The translations under genes were made by a program, and so were the position numbers. Below, piece after piece: positions 27,969-37,060 of a stretch of DNA of 64,000 bases. Location: positions 1-64,000 of the forward strand of contig JASJCB010000012.1 in the NCBI GenBank assembly GCA_030066195.1. Direction: 5' to 3'. The DNA comes from Acidobacteriota bacterium. Its GTDB lineage: Bacteria > Acidobacteriota > Holophagae > Acanthopleuribacterales > Acanthopleuribacteraceae. A model generated the notes under the pieces. It saw nothing but the letters and a program-made list of their open reading frames with translations, was not told the DNA's origin and ran no database searches. The number at the start of each line of letters is the position of its first letter. Position 1 is the first letter of the stretch.

Positions 27969-27993
27969 AAAAGCCCGGGCGAGCCGGGCTTTT
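27969..27993. terminator. Bidirectional intrinsic terminator
   Basis: AAAAGCCCGG and CCGGGCTTTT form a 10-bp stem with a 5-nt loop, between the convergent dehydratase gene (ends 27937) and protease gene (ends 28029). T-runs exist on both strands. Confidence 0.9.
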
Positions 27994-28028
27994 CCTCAAT
28001 CTGTCGGAGGGCGGGCCTCCGTTGTCGC

Positions 28029-30203
28029 TTAGAGCGGTTTTTTCTCGGGCGTGCTGGCGGCGACCACATAACCCTCGTGTTTCAGGTAATCGGCCATCAC
28101 CATCAGGCACTCTTCCAGGATGGCGTCGGGCACGGGCACGCGCTTGTCCTTATCAGCCTTCGCCTCTTCGGCCTTTTTGAGTTCCTCGGGATCGGGCTTG
28201 GGATAGACCGTGGTGATGCTGGAGACCCGCAGCTTGCGTTCTTCGTTGCGTTTCTTGTCCAGATCTTCCAGGGCTTTCTTTTCCTGGAGGCGTTTCTCCA
28301 GGTTCAGCGATACCCGGTTCTCCTTGCGGCGTCTCTCACGGTAGGCCAGGTCTTCTCTGAGGTACTCGAATTCCCGGGTTTTGGTAACCCGTTTGGTCGA
28401 TTCTTTACGCAGATGATTCAGGGACTGCCTCACCATTTTGTAGTTGCGATGGTTCACCGACTCGATCTCGTCCCAGCCCAGGGCGAAGTCGAGATGTTCC
28501 TCGGTCACCTTCATGCCGTCGTAGGGAGAGGGCAGGATGATGTCCGGTTCAACGCCTTTGAATTGGGTGGAGCCGCCGTTCACGCGGTAGAACTTGTGGG
28601 TAGTCAGCTTCAGGGCGCCGGCCACGTCTTCCTCGAAGGCCCGCTGAGCGGTGCGGTTCAACTGGCTCTGCAACGAGATGACGTTCTGCACCGTACCTTT
28701 GCCGTGAGTGGATTTGCCGCCCACCACCACGGCACGACCGTAATCTTGCAGCGCGCTGGCAAAGATCTCGGAAGCGGAGGCGGAGAACACCGAGGTCAAC
28801 ACCATCAGCGGACCGCCGTACACCATTTCGGGATCGGGATCGCGTTCCACGTCTACTTTGTCGCGGTAGTTCTTGATCTGAACGATCGGGCCCTCGTGGA
28901 TGAACAGCCCGGTCAGGCGGATGGCCTCATCCAGGGAACCGCCGCCGTTTCTGCGCAGGTCGATGACCACGCCGTCTACCTGCTTTTCTTCCAGGTCGTC
29001 CAACAGTTTGCGGACATCGCGGGTGGTGCTCTTGTAATTCTCATCGCCGCGAATCTTGCCGCGGGAGTCCATATAGAAGGAGGGGATGTTGATCACGCCC
29101 ACCCGATAGGTCAGGCCGTTCTTACCCTCGATCTCTTTGACCTCCGCCTTGGCGTCCTGGCTGGTCAGTTCCACCCGATCGCGGGTAATGACGATTTCCT
29201 TGGTGACGGACTGGTCTGCGGCATCTGCCGGGATCACGGTCAGGCGCACCACGGAGCCTTTGGGACCGCGAATCTGCTTGACCACTTTATCGATGCGCAG
29301 GCCGACCACATCGCTGGGTTTGCCTTCAGCGCCCTGGCTGACCGCAATGATCTTGTCGTCCTTCTGCAATTCGCCCTGACGATGGGCAGGTCCGCCCTTG
29401 ACGATATCCACCACCAGGGTGTAATCGCCCTCTGTCGTCAAGGTAGCGCCGATGCCTTCCAGCGAGTGACCCATTTGGATGTCGAAATTATCCTTGGTTG
29501 CCGGGCGCAGGTAGGAGGAATGGGGATCGTAAACCTCGGCCAGACTGGAGAGGAAATTCTCGACGATGTCGGGTACTTCGTACTCGTCGTAGGTGCGCTG
29601 GAGGCGGTCGTAACGCTTGGTCAGCGTTTCCATGTACTCTTCCGGCTTCTTTTCGCGCAATTTGAACCGCAGGATGTCTTCCTTCACCCGTTGCCGCCAC
29701 AATTCGTCCAACTCGGCGCGAGTCTTCGCCCAAGGCGCCTCGGTGCGGTCGAACGAGGTGTACTCGTCCTTGGTGAAATCGAACTCGGTCTTCATGATCT
29801 TGCGCACATAAGCCAGGCGCTCGTTGACGCGCTGACGGAATACGTCGAAGATGATGAAAGCCGCTTCCAGGTTGGCGGGTATCTTGTTCAGGTCGTTATC
29901 CAAACGCGTCTCGAACATCCTGAACGATTCGATATCGCTCTCCAGGAAATACATCCGGTTGAAGTCCAAGTTCTTCAAATAGGCGTTGAACAAGTTCTTG
30001 GAAACCTTGTCGTCCGGTTTGTACCGCTGGTAATGGTAGTAGTTGAGATACTTGGATACCAGGCTGGCAATCTCGGGCTGGTAACGCTCGGCCAGAGCAT
30101 CGTAAGGGTCTTGTTGCTTCTCGGATCTTTCGTCTTGAAAAACGAAGCCGGAAGAGACAAGGGTGAACAGTAACAAGGCGAGAACTTTCAACTTATTGGC
30201 CAT
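28029..30203 (-). CDS. prc: Tail-specific periplasmic protease Prc/CtpA (S41)
   Basis: A 724-aa protease with a signal peptide (MANKLKVLALLLFTLVSSGF), an N-terminal Prc-type helical domain (about 30-240), a PDZ domain (GIGATLTTEGDYTLVVDIVKG), and the S41 core. The catalytic serine lies in FSASASEIFASALQDYGRA and the lysine in KSTHGKGTVQ. A C-terminal region ends in a charged helical tail. It degrades or trims periplasmic proteins by their C termini. The large size and layout match Prc (Tsp) rather than the shorter CtpA/B. Monocistronic; 30204-30434 upstream has no gene. Confidence 0.92.
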   Translation of the reverse strand: MANKLKVLALLLFTLVSSGFVFQDERSEKQQDPYDALAERYQPEIASLVSKYLNYYHYQRYKPDDKVSKNLFNAYLKNLDFNRMYFLESDIESFRMFETRLDNDLNKIPANLEAAFIIFDVFRQRVNERLAYVRKIMKTEFDFTKDEYTSFDRTEAPWAKTRAELDELWRQRVKEDILRFKLREKKPEEYMETLTKRYDRLQRTYDEYEVPDIVENFLSSLAEVYDPHSSYLRPATKDNFDIQMGHSLEGIGATLTTEGDYTLVVDIVKGGPAHRQGELQKDDKIIAVSQGAEGKPSDVVGLRIDKVVKQIRGPKGSVVRLTVIPADAADQSVTKEIVITRDRVELTSQDAKAEVKEIEGKNGLTYRVGVINIPSFYMDSRGKIRGDENYKSTTRDVRKLLDDLEEKQVDGVVIDLRRNGGGSLDEAIRLTGLFIHEGPIVQIKNYRDKVDVERDPDPEMVYGGPLMVLTSVFSASASEIFASALQDYGRAVVVGGKSTHGKGTVQNVISLQSQLNRTAQRAFEEDVAGALKLTTHKFYRVNGGSTQFKGVEPDIILPSPYDGMKVTEEHLDFALGWDEIESVNHRNYKMVRQSLNHLRKESTKRVTKTREFEYLREDLAYRERRRKENRVSLNLEKRLQEKKALEDLDKKRNEERKLRVSSITTVYPKPDPEELKKAEEAKADKDKRVPVPDAILEECLMVMADYLKHEGYVVAASTPEKKPL

Positions 30204-30434
30204 GGAGCCCCCATTTTTTTAGGTTGCGACAAGAACAACCGCGGACCTTTTGAGTTTACGTTGCCGGTAAGCCCAAAGTTACGGCCGGTGCTTCATTTGG
30301 TGACATAAGCCTACCCTAAATTGGACCGGTAAGTCCAGAGCCGGCGAACACCGTCATGGAGCCTTATTGACTTTTCGGCAATCGGCCGGCCGGTCGTGAG
30401 TGAATTCCCATTCACCGATACACATGAAACGGGG

Positions 30435-30992
30435 TTACTTTTTTCGAAAGAGATTGTCCACCCACCCGGTGAACTTGCCCTGGCGCTTGTAAGCGGCCGC
30501 GTAGGCGGCATACTGCACCGCGCGTTCCGCCACCATCTGCCGTTCGGCCCCGGTCAATTCGCGCACCACTTTGGCGGGGCGGCCGAAAGCCAGCACGCCG
30601 GACGGAATTTCCTTGCCCTCGGTGACCAGGCTGCCCGCGCCGATCAAAACATCGCTGCCGATGACGGCATTGTCCATGATGGTGGAGCCCATGCCGATCA
30701 ACACCCGATCGCCGATGGTGCAGCCGTGCGCAGTCACGCCGTGCCCGAAACTGACATCGTCGCCGATCGTCAGCGGGTACTTGCGGTAGGTGGTGTGAAA
30801 GATACAGGCATCCTGGACATTGGTGCGCGTGCCGATGAGGATGGTGTTCACATCCCCCCGCATGCACACGTTGAACCAGACACTGCAATCCTCGCCCATG
30901 GTTACGTCGCCGTTGATGCGGGCGCTGATGTCGATGTAGCAGGAATCGGGGATAAGGGGGTTTTTGTCCAAATGCGGTAGCGTAATGTCCAA
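30435..30992 (-). CDS. Gamma-carbonic-anhydrase-like hexapeptide-repeat protein
   Basis: A 185-aa left-handed beta-helix protein. Typical family blocks are DCSVWFNVCMRGDVNTILIG, TNVQDACIFHTT and SFGHGVTAHGCTIGDRVLIG, with histidines at the three usual metal-ligand positions. GRPAKVVRELT and a C-terminal helix follow. The family (YrdA/PaaY/Cam-like) includes zinc carbonic anhydrases and uncharacterised trimers; activity here is not proven. It lies downstream of the sigma54 regulator (45-nt gap) on the same strand and may be co-transcribed. Confidence 0.88.
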   Translation of the reverse strand: MDITLPHLDKNPLIPDSCYIDISARINGDVTMGEDCSVWFNVCMRGDVNTILIGTRTNVQDACIFHTTYRKYPLTIGDDVSFGHGVTAHGCTIGDRVLIGMGSTIMDNAVIGSDVLIGAGSLVTEGKEIPSGVLAFGRPAKVVRELTGAERQMVAERAVQYAAYAAAYKRQGKFTGWVDNLFRKK

Positions 30993-31037
30993 AACGCGTC
31001 TCCTTAAGTTGTTGTAAAATCTTGCCCGGTCGATGAT

Positions 31038-32639
31038 TCAGGCGCCGCTGAAATCGATGGTGCGTTGGATGCCCATTTTCTTCATGCGGCTTTGCAGGGT
31101 AGAGGGTTTCAGGCCCAGGCGCTCTGCCGCGCCTTCCGGGCCGTACAGTTTGCCGCCGCAACGATTCAGAGTGCGGATGATATGCCTGCGCTGGACCTCT
31201 TCAAGGCTGGTGAATTCTTCAAGCATCGAGTTGGATTCGGGTTCGGTAAAAGCGTTGGGTGCGCGCCTGGTTTTCAGATCGAAGAGGTCGGCGGTTAAAA
31301 CGTTGCCGCCCGCCAGGATGGCCGCTCGCTCCAGGACATTGGCCAACTCGCGGATGTTGCCGGGCCAGGCGTAGGCCTGCAGACGCGCATAGGCGTCCTC
31401 GGCCAGGTAGAGGCCCGACTTGCCCAGGCGTTTGGCCAGGCCCTTCAGCAATGCCTCGCACAGGGGTTGCAAGTCATCCATGCGCTCGCGCAGGGCCGCC
31501 AGGGTGACCGGAAAGACGCTCAAACGGTAGTACAAATCCTCCCTGAAGCGACGTTCCTCGCAGGCCCGGTGCAGGTCGGCATTGGTAGCGGCCAGGATGC
31601 GGACATCCACCTTGACCGTACGATCGCTGCCGACGGGCTCGAAGGTGCCCTCTTGCAGGACGCGCAACAGTTTGGCTTGCAGCGCCGGGGACAGGTCGCC
31701 GATCTCGTCCAGGAACAGCGTGCCCGTGTTGGCCATGCGGAACCGCCCGGGCCGGTCGCGGACGGCGTCGGTATAGGCGCCCTTGACCACGCCGAACAGT
31801 TCGCTTTCCAGCAGGTTCTCCGGGATCGATGCGCAGTTGATCTTGACCAGCGGTTTGTCACAGCGGCGGCTCCAGCGGTGCACCATACCGGCGGCGCCTT
31901 CCTTGCCGGTGCCGGTTTCGCCCATGATGAGCACCGGCGTGTCCGTTTCGGCCACCTGTTTCAGCCGTTCGCCCACCAGCCGCACGTTGGAGCATCGAGA
32001 GTCCAGCGGGCTGAGCAAAACGCCGGGCTGGTTTTCCTTGGATAACAGCAGTTCGCGCTCGGTGGCTTCGCGGTGGGCGCGGCGCAGCAACCGATTCTGT
32101 TCCAACTGGTGCAGCGACATGCCCAGGATCTGCGCGTAGATTTCCATCAATTGAACGAAATGGTTTTCGTACGCCTCGCAGGTGACCCGGTCAAACGAAA
32201 TGACGCCCAGCGGCTCGTTGCCGAATCGCATGGGGATGACCATGCAGGCGTGTCCGTGCGGAAAGTCCAGAATGCCGTCAAAAGGATCGCCCTCGCCGCG
32301 GGCGTGATCTTCCTCGTTGAAAACGCGGGGACCGCCCGTGTTCAGGGCGGCGCCGATCGAGGGGAAATCGGCCAGGGCGATCGCGTGCCGGCGCACCCGT
32401 TTATCGGCCATGGGACCGCGAGCCGCTTTGACGATAAGGTGCTCGCCCTCCAGCAGGAAGACGGCGATCAGATCGAATCGGGACAGCTTCAGCATCCGGT
32501 CCAAGCCGAAGTTGAGCAAGGGCTCCGGATCATCGGGGTCGTGGCTTGCCAATCGAACCATTTGATTGAGGTCGCTGGTCAGGTCCTCGATAGGTTTCAA
32601 AAGCGCTGCTCCTTCGGTGAGTTCCGGAACACCCACCAT
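31038..32639 (-). CDS. GAF-domain sigma54-dependent transcriptional activator
   Basis: A 533-aa regulator: N-terminal GAF sensor (about 20-180), AAA+ domain (Walker A GETGTGKEG, Walker B TLFLDEIGDL) and a C-terminal Fis-type helix-turn-helix (EEVQRRHIIRTLNRCGGKLY, AAERLGLKPSTLQSRMKKMG). The sigma54-contact loop reads GAYTDA instead of GAFTGA. Overall layout resembles NorR/FhlA-type sensors of small molecules. Start is uncertain: ATG 32639 is used; TTG 32600 has a better Shine-Dalgarno (AAGGAG); the frame reaches TTG 32660 inside a palindromic repeat. Twin palindromes lie right upstream. The target promoter is not identified. Confidence 0.88.
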   Translation of the reverse strand: MVGVPELTEGAALLKPIEDLTSDLNQMVRLASHDPDDPEPLLNFGLDRMLKLSRFDLIAVFLLEGEHLIVKAARGPMADKRVRRHAIALADFPSIGAALNTGGPRVFNEEDHARGEGDPFDGILDFPHGHACMVIPMRFGNEPLGVISFDRVTCEAYENHFVQLMEIYAQILGMSLHQLEQNRLLRRAHREATERELLLSKENQPGVLLSPLDSRCSNVRLVGERLKQVAETDTPVLIMGETGTGKEGAAGMVHRWSRRCDKPLVKINCASIPENLLESELFGVVKGAYTDAVRDRPGRFRMANTGTLFLDEIGDLSPALQAKLLRVLQEGTFEPVGSDRTVKVDVRILAATNADLHRACEERRFREDLYYRLSVFPVTLAALRERMDDLQPLCEALLKGLAKRLGKSGLYLAEDAYARLQAYAWPGNIRELANVLERAAILAGGNVLTADLFDLKTRRAPNAFTEPESNSMLEEFTSLEEVQRRHIIRTLNRCGGKLYGPEGAAERLGLKPSTLQSRMKKMGIQRTIDFSGA

Positions 32640-32642
32640 TGT

Positions 32643-32678
32643 ACCGAAATATCGGTGCAATCGGTCCGAAATATCGGT
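32643..32678. promoter_or_regulatory. Twin palindromic operator-like sites
   Basis: ACCGAAATATCGGT (32643-32656) and TCCGAAATATCGGT (32665-32678) are near-perfect palindromes 22 bp apart, about two helical turns on the same DNA face. They are adjacent to the sigma54 activator start and in the divergent gap to the Hsp70 gene, suggesting autoregulation or control of either unit. Confidence 0.6.
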
Positions 32679-32795
32679 GGATTGCGGGGACGTAAATCAG
32701 CGAAAGCAGGCTCCGCCGCCCCACCCGGGAAGGACGGCGCCAAGCCGTTCGACGACGGCAGATTCACTTGTCTCCGTCACCCTTCCAGTTGCCAC

Positions 32796-32824
32796 TTGTT
32801 CCCTGAAAAGATCTTCGCTAAAAT
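32796..32824 (+). promoter_or_regulatory. Sigma70-type promoter for the Hsp70 operon
   Basis: TTGTTC (32796-32801) and TAAAAT (32819-32824) with a 17-nt spacer, 99 nt before ATG 32924. No CIRCE-like element is visible. Confidence 0.45.
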
Positions 32825-32923
32825 GCAGGCGCGGTCTCTCCAACCGTAAAAAACCGTCTCCAGCATGCACAAGGGGGGCGCCGTCCAAATCATGGATTGC
32901 TCGTGAACCTTGGGAGGCACATC

Positions 32924-34663
32924 ATGACTAGAATCGTCGGTATCGACCTTGGCACCACCAATTCTCTCTGTGCGGTCTTCGATGCGCACCAGGGTCCGGT
33001 GCTCATCCCCAATGCGGTCGGCAGTGTGCTGACGCCTTCCGTCGTCGGCCTGCTGGATGACGGGCGCATCCTGACCGGGTACCCCGCCCGCGAGATGAGC
33101 GTTACCCGTCCCGAACGCACCGCCGCGCGCTTCAAGCGCTTCATGGGGACCGACGATCATCGACCGCTGGGTGACCAGAAGTTCAGCGCCCCCGAATTAT
33201 CCAGCGTCATCTTGAAAACGCTGGTGCAGGACGCCCGCGCCCACTTGGGCTACCAGGTGACCGACGCGGTGATTACCGTACCCGCCTATTTTAACGATAA
33301 CCAGCGCAACGCCACCAAACTGGCCGGCGAGTTGGCGGGCCTCAAGGTCCGTCGGATCATCAACGAGCCCACCGCCGCCGCGCTGACCTACGGCTACCAT
33401 GAGAAGGAAGCCGACAAGAAGATCCTGGTTTTCGACCTGGGCGGCGGCACCTTCGACGTAACCCTGATGGAGATTTTCGAGGGCACCCTGGAGATTATCG
33501 CCACCGCCGGCCGCAGTCAGTTGGGCGGGGAAGATTTCACGGAATCCCTCACCCGTCACGTTCTGACGGAAGCGGGCATGGAACCAGAGCGGGTGGAAGA
33601 GTTGGAGCCCCTGCGTTACACCCGGCTGCGCAAGCTTTGCGAACAGGCCAAGATCCAGCTTTCCGATGAAGAGGAAGTGAAGATCGCCCTGCCCGATGCC
33701 GAGGGCAAACTGGCCGAGAACGGGGACGACATCACCATCACGCGGGCCGCCTTCGCCGACTTGTGCGCTCCCCTGCTGGACCGGCTGAAGCAGCCGATCG
33801 CCCGGACCCTGCGCGACGGTGAATGCACCCCGAACGAGGTTCAGGACATCATCCTGGTAGGCGGCGCCACGCGCATGTACCTGGTCCACCAGTTCCTGGC
33901 CGATTACTTCGGCAAGCAGCCGATGTGCAAACACAATCCCGACGAGGTGGTGGCCATGGGCGCCGCGGTTCAGGCCGCGCTGATGGACGACCACGAGGCC
34001 GTGGAAGAAATGGTGATGACCGATGTCTGTCCCTTCACCTTGGGCGTGGAGGTCTCCAAGCGCCTGGGCAGTTCGGTGCGCGACGGCTATTACCTGCCCA
34101 TCATCCACCGCAACACCACGGTTCCCGTCTCCAAGGAAGAGGTGGTAGCCACCCTCTACGATAATCAAAGCCAGGTGATGGTGAAGGTCTACCAGGGCGA
34201 GTCGCGCAAAACCAAGGAAAACCTGATGCTGGGCGAGTTGGAAGTCAACGGTATTCCGCCCGGCCCCGCGGGGCAGCCCATCTACATCCGCTTTACCTAC
34301 GATATGAACGGTATTCTCGAAGTAGAGGCAATTGTCCACGACAGCGGCCTGAAATTCCAAACCGTGCTGACGCATCACGTGAAGGGCCTCAACGAACAGG
34401 AAATCCAACGCGCCGTGGACCGCATGCAGGAAGTCAAGTTCTACCCTCGCGACGAATTGCGCCACCAACACCTGCTGCATTATGCCGAACAGGTGATCGG
34501 CGAGGTAAACCCCATGGAGCGCGAGCGCCTGGAAGAAGCGCTGGACCAATTCGAGCAGGCCCTGTTCGATACAGACCGCGAACTCTTCGAACACCGTCGC
34601 GGTCTGTTGCTGGAAACACTGGACAACATGGGTTACGCCTTCGACGATCCCGAGGATCTCTGA
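32924..34663 (+). CDS. Hsp70-family chaperone, HscC/DnaK-like
   Basis: A 579-aa Hsp70. Nucleotide-binding domain signatures are IGIDLGTTNSL-type VGIDLGTTNSLC, VFDLGGGTFDVT and ILVGGATRM; NEPTAAALTYGY is intact. The substrate domain starts near residue 375 (TDVCPFTLGVEV) and the helical lid is short. Length and order are closer to HscC (about 560 aa) than DnaK (about 640). It is followed by a C-tail-anchored protein and a J-like membrane protein, which mirrors the enteric hscC-djlB/C theme (established only by gene content). GGGAGG precedes ATG 32924; the upstream TTG/CTG region is not used. It likely serves a specialised rather than housekeeping role. Confidence 0.88.
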   Translation: MTRIVGIDLGTTNSLCAVFDAHQGPVLIPNAVGSVLTPSVVGLLDDGRILTGYPAREMSVTRPERTAARFKRFMGTDDHRPLGDQKFSAPELSSVILKTLVQDARAHLGYQVTDAVITVPAYFNDNQRNATKLAGELAGLKVRRIINEPTAAALTYGYHEKEADKKILVFDLGGGTFDVTLMEIFEGTLEIIATAGRSQLGGEDFTESLTRHVLTEAGMEPERVEELEPLRYTRLRKLCEQAKIQLSDEEEVKIALPDAEGKLAENGDDITITRAAFADLCAPLLDRLKQPIARTLRDGECTPNEVQDIILVGGATRMYLVHQFLADYFGKQPMCKHNPDEVVAMGAAVQAALMDDHEAVEEMVMTDVCPFTLGVEVSKRLGSSVRDGYYLPIIHRNTTVPVSKEEVVATLYDNQSQVMVKVYQGESRKTKENLMLGELEVNGIPPGPAGQPIYIRFTYDMNGILEVEAIVHDSGLKFQTVLTHHVKGLNEQEIQRAVDRMQEVKFYPRDELRHQHLLHYAEQVIGEVNPMERERLEEALDQFEQALFDTDRELFEHRRGLLLETLDNMGYAFDDPEDL

Positions 34664-34667
34664 CAGC

Positions 34668-35324
34668 ATGGATGCGGCGGAATACCTTTCAGAGGCCCTG
34701 GCTCGAAACCCGGCGCAGGAGGCCGCATCCATCGTCGCCTTGCGCGCCCGGTTCCTGAAGCTGGACCACATCAGCCACGGTGAAACCAGGGACGATATGG
34801 CGCGCGAACGCATCGCCGACCTGCTGGAATGCCTGCGCAATGATTTCTGGAATGAAGATGCGAAGCGCTACCGCGTGCAGCTACTGGCCGAGGACCTCGA
34901 CCGGCACCCGGACCTGAAGGCGCGCTTCAATCGCCTGGAAGCCGTTTACCCCTTTCGCGAGCAATTCCATTCGGCTTTGAACCACGGGCTCCTGGAGCCC
35001 GAACTGTTGAAGTTTTATGGGCAGGTGCTGGTCGCGGGCTATCGCCAGGCGGCTCGATTGAAAGATTTGTTCACGGATAACCTGCACGTGGTGCACGAAC
35101 TGAAACGAGTCAAGCGTTGGGTCCGCATCCTTCGCGCTCAGGAACCCGGTTTGTACGGTTTGGAGAAGCCCTGGCTGGATACCATTCTGCAATCTCAACC
35201 TGGACGCTGGCGGCCCCCGCAAGAGCGCAAGTTTCGTCGCGGCTTCTGGCTGCCCATCGTCTTGGGAGTTGCGGTGGGCGCCGTGATCCTGGCCGCCCTT
35301 TTGCTCCTGGGCCTGTGGATGTGA
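34668..35324 (+). CDS. C-tail-anchored membrane protein of the Hsp70 operon, unknown
   Basis: A 218-aa, largely helical soluble protein with a single C-terminal membrane segment (residues about 192-216, LPIVLGVAVGAVILAALLLL). It starts 4 nt after the Hsp70 stop and ends 7 nt before the J-like gene, so the three are surely co-transcribed. No family recognised. The cytoplasmic part contains no obvious motif beyond amphipathic helices; it may recruit the Hsp70 to the membrane, which is inference. Confidence 0.75.
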   Translation: MDAAEYLSEALARNPAQEAASIVALRARFLKLDHISHGETRDDMARERIADLLECLRNDFWNEDAKRYRVQLLAEDLDRHPDLKARFNRLEAVYPFREQFHSALNHGLLEPELLKFYGQVLVAGYRQAARLKDLFTDNLHVVHELKRVKRWVRILRAQEPGLYGLEKPWLDTILQSQPGRWRPPQERKFRRGFWLPIVLGVAVGAVILAALLLLGLWM

Positions 35325-35331
35325 GGGCTCT

Positions 35332-37035
35332 ATGACGGACGCCGCACCCGATTGGAGCCTTTTGCCCGACCGCCCCGAGGCATTCTTCGGCCTGGAGCCC
35401 GGGTTCGACCGCAAACAACTGAAGCGCGCCTACAACCGCCTGCTGAAGCAATTCAAGCCCGAGAAGTTCCCGCAAGAATTCCAACGCATCCGCGAGGCCT
35501 ATGAGGAACTGGACACCAACCTGCGTTACGGTCGGCAGCGCGACCTTTCGGCGGGCGGTAGCGAATACTGGCGCAAGGCAGCGGCCGACCTGAACTCGTT
35601 TCCAGTCAAAAAGGAAGAACCTGCCGAGCCGGAACTCGAACCGGATGCGCAGGAACCTTCCACGGAGCGGGAAGCCCTGTACCTGGACGATTTCAAGGAA
35701 CATATCGAGACCTTTCGGCAACAGCAGCAATCCGGTGAAAAGAAATTGGTCGGCGACCCCGCCTCGGCCTACGCGTCCCTGGCCGAACGCGAGGAAAAGC
35801 AACCCTACGACTACTTTTTGCTGGCCCTGCTTTCCGATGTGGTCGGCAACGCCGAGCGCGGGTTTGTCGACTGGCTCATCCGAGGACTGGTTCAATATCC
35901 CGAGGATTGGGGTTTGTACAACCTGTTGTTCGAGTACTGCCGCGGACCCATACCCGCCGATGAAATGCCCGGCCTGGCCGCCAAACTGGGCAATAACCTG
36001 CACGGCTCTCAGTTCTACCCCATCAGCGAACAGCTGTGGGTGGACCTGCTGACGCGGCTGCCCTTTGACGAGTGGCGCGATCTGCTGGAACGGACCGAAC
36101 GCGACCTGAAAGGCGCCCACGCCATGGAACGCTCAGTCTTTCTGTTGCGGCTACTGAAGCGCGCCTTCTGGCTGGCTGATGACACCTGGCTGCAAGAAAC
36201 CCACGGCAGCCTGGAGGAGCGCTTTTCGGAACTACCCGAGGACGAGGAAGTGGACCTGGACCTGATGGAAGGTCTTTGGGCCTACCGTACCGAGGTAGAC
36301 CGCTTCCGCAACGGCGATCCCATCCGCGAACGCATTCACGAGGTCATTCGCGGCTTTTGCGAGTGTGACGACTGGGTTGCCGAGCGCCTCTTCCTGGAGT
36401 GTCAACTTTTTCTGCAGAACAATAAGGAAGCCCTCTTCAACGCCTTCCCCATCGGTGAAACCTATCCCGCCGCCTGGCATGTTTGGTCCGTCATCTCCTG
36501 GCAGGTGGAAGACCGCACCAACATGGGCGAGGAACCCGAGAGCAACAGCACGGTGGACCTGAAAGTGATGCGCTTCCTTGAGCGGATCGAGGAACGCACC
36601 GCCGCGCATCGTTACGGCGGTATCCGCACCGTGCTGCCGGTGGTCTATTACACCCTGCTGGTGCTGGTGATGTTGGTGCTGCCCCTGACAGGTCTTGCGG
36701 TCACGGTGCAACAATTGGAACTGCTGTCGCCGCGTGTGGCCGTGATTCTGTTTTTTGCCTGGACGCCGGTCTTCCTTTTCGGCATCAAGGAGCGCGTGTT
36801 GGACCGGCAGCGGGAACGGCTGGAGGAATGGCTGAAGGGCGCCTGCTATCACGAGATTCAGCGCGGCATGCTGTTGGAATTCCTGGAGACGAGCCATATG
36901 GACGGCCGTCTGTTGCGCCACCGCTTGCAAAACCTGGAGCGGGCCGACCTGGTCTATCGTGAGGATCTGGCCTATTTCTTCGAGCGCGATTACGCCCTGC
37001 ATTTCTTCGCATTGTCCCAACACTTCCTGGTTTGA
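35332..37035 (+). CDS. J-domain-like membrane protein lacking the HPD motif
   Basis: A 567-aa protein. Residues 16-65 resemble a J domain (EAFFGLEPGFDRKQLKRAYN, RLLKQFKPEKFPQEFQRI, REAYEEL) but the canonical HPD tripeptide between helices II and III is replaced by KPE. A long helical cytoplasmic region follows, then two membrane segments (about 430-455 and 463-482) and a C-terminal cytoplasmic tail. Third gene of the Hsp70 operon. It may be a J-like adaptor that binds but does not stimulate the Hsp70, or works by a variant motif; E/K-for-HPD variants of this general type occur in other bacterial J-like proteins as I recall. Converges on the amidohydrolase gene with a 25-nt gap. Confidence 0.75.
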   Translation: MTDAAPDWSLLPDRPEAFFGLEPGFDRKQLKRAYNRLLKQFKPEKFPQEFQRIREAYEELDTNLRYGRQRDLSAGGSEYWRKAAADLNSFPVKKEEPAEPELEPDAQEPSTEREALYLDDFKEHIETFRQQQQSGEKKLVGDPASAYASLAEREEKQPYDYFLLALLSDVVGNAERGFVDWLIRGLVQYPEDWGLYNLLFEYCRGPIPADEMPGLAAKLGNNLHGSQFYPISEQLWVDLLTRLPFDEWRDLLERTERDLKGAHAMERSVFLLRLLKRAFWLADDTWLQETHGSLEERFSELPEDEEVDLDLMEGLWAYRTEVDRFRNGDPIRERIHEVIRGFCECDDWVAERLFLECQLFLQNNKEALFNAFPIGETYPAAWHVWSVISWQVEDRTNMGEEPESNSTVDLKVMRFLERIEERTAAHRYGGIRTVLPVVYYTLLVLVMLVLPLTGLAVTVQQLELLSPRVAVILFFAWTPVFLFGIKERVLDRQRERLEEWLKGACYHEIQRGMLLEFLETSHMDGRLLRHRLQNLERADLVYREDLAYFFERDYALHFFALSQHFLV

Positions 37036-37060
37036 TGCGTCGGTGCAATCGCGCGCTGAC

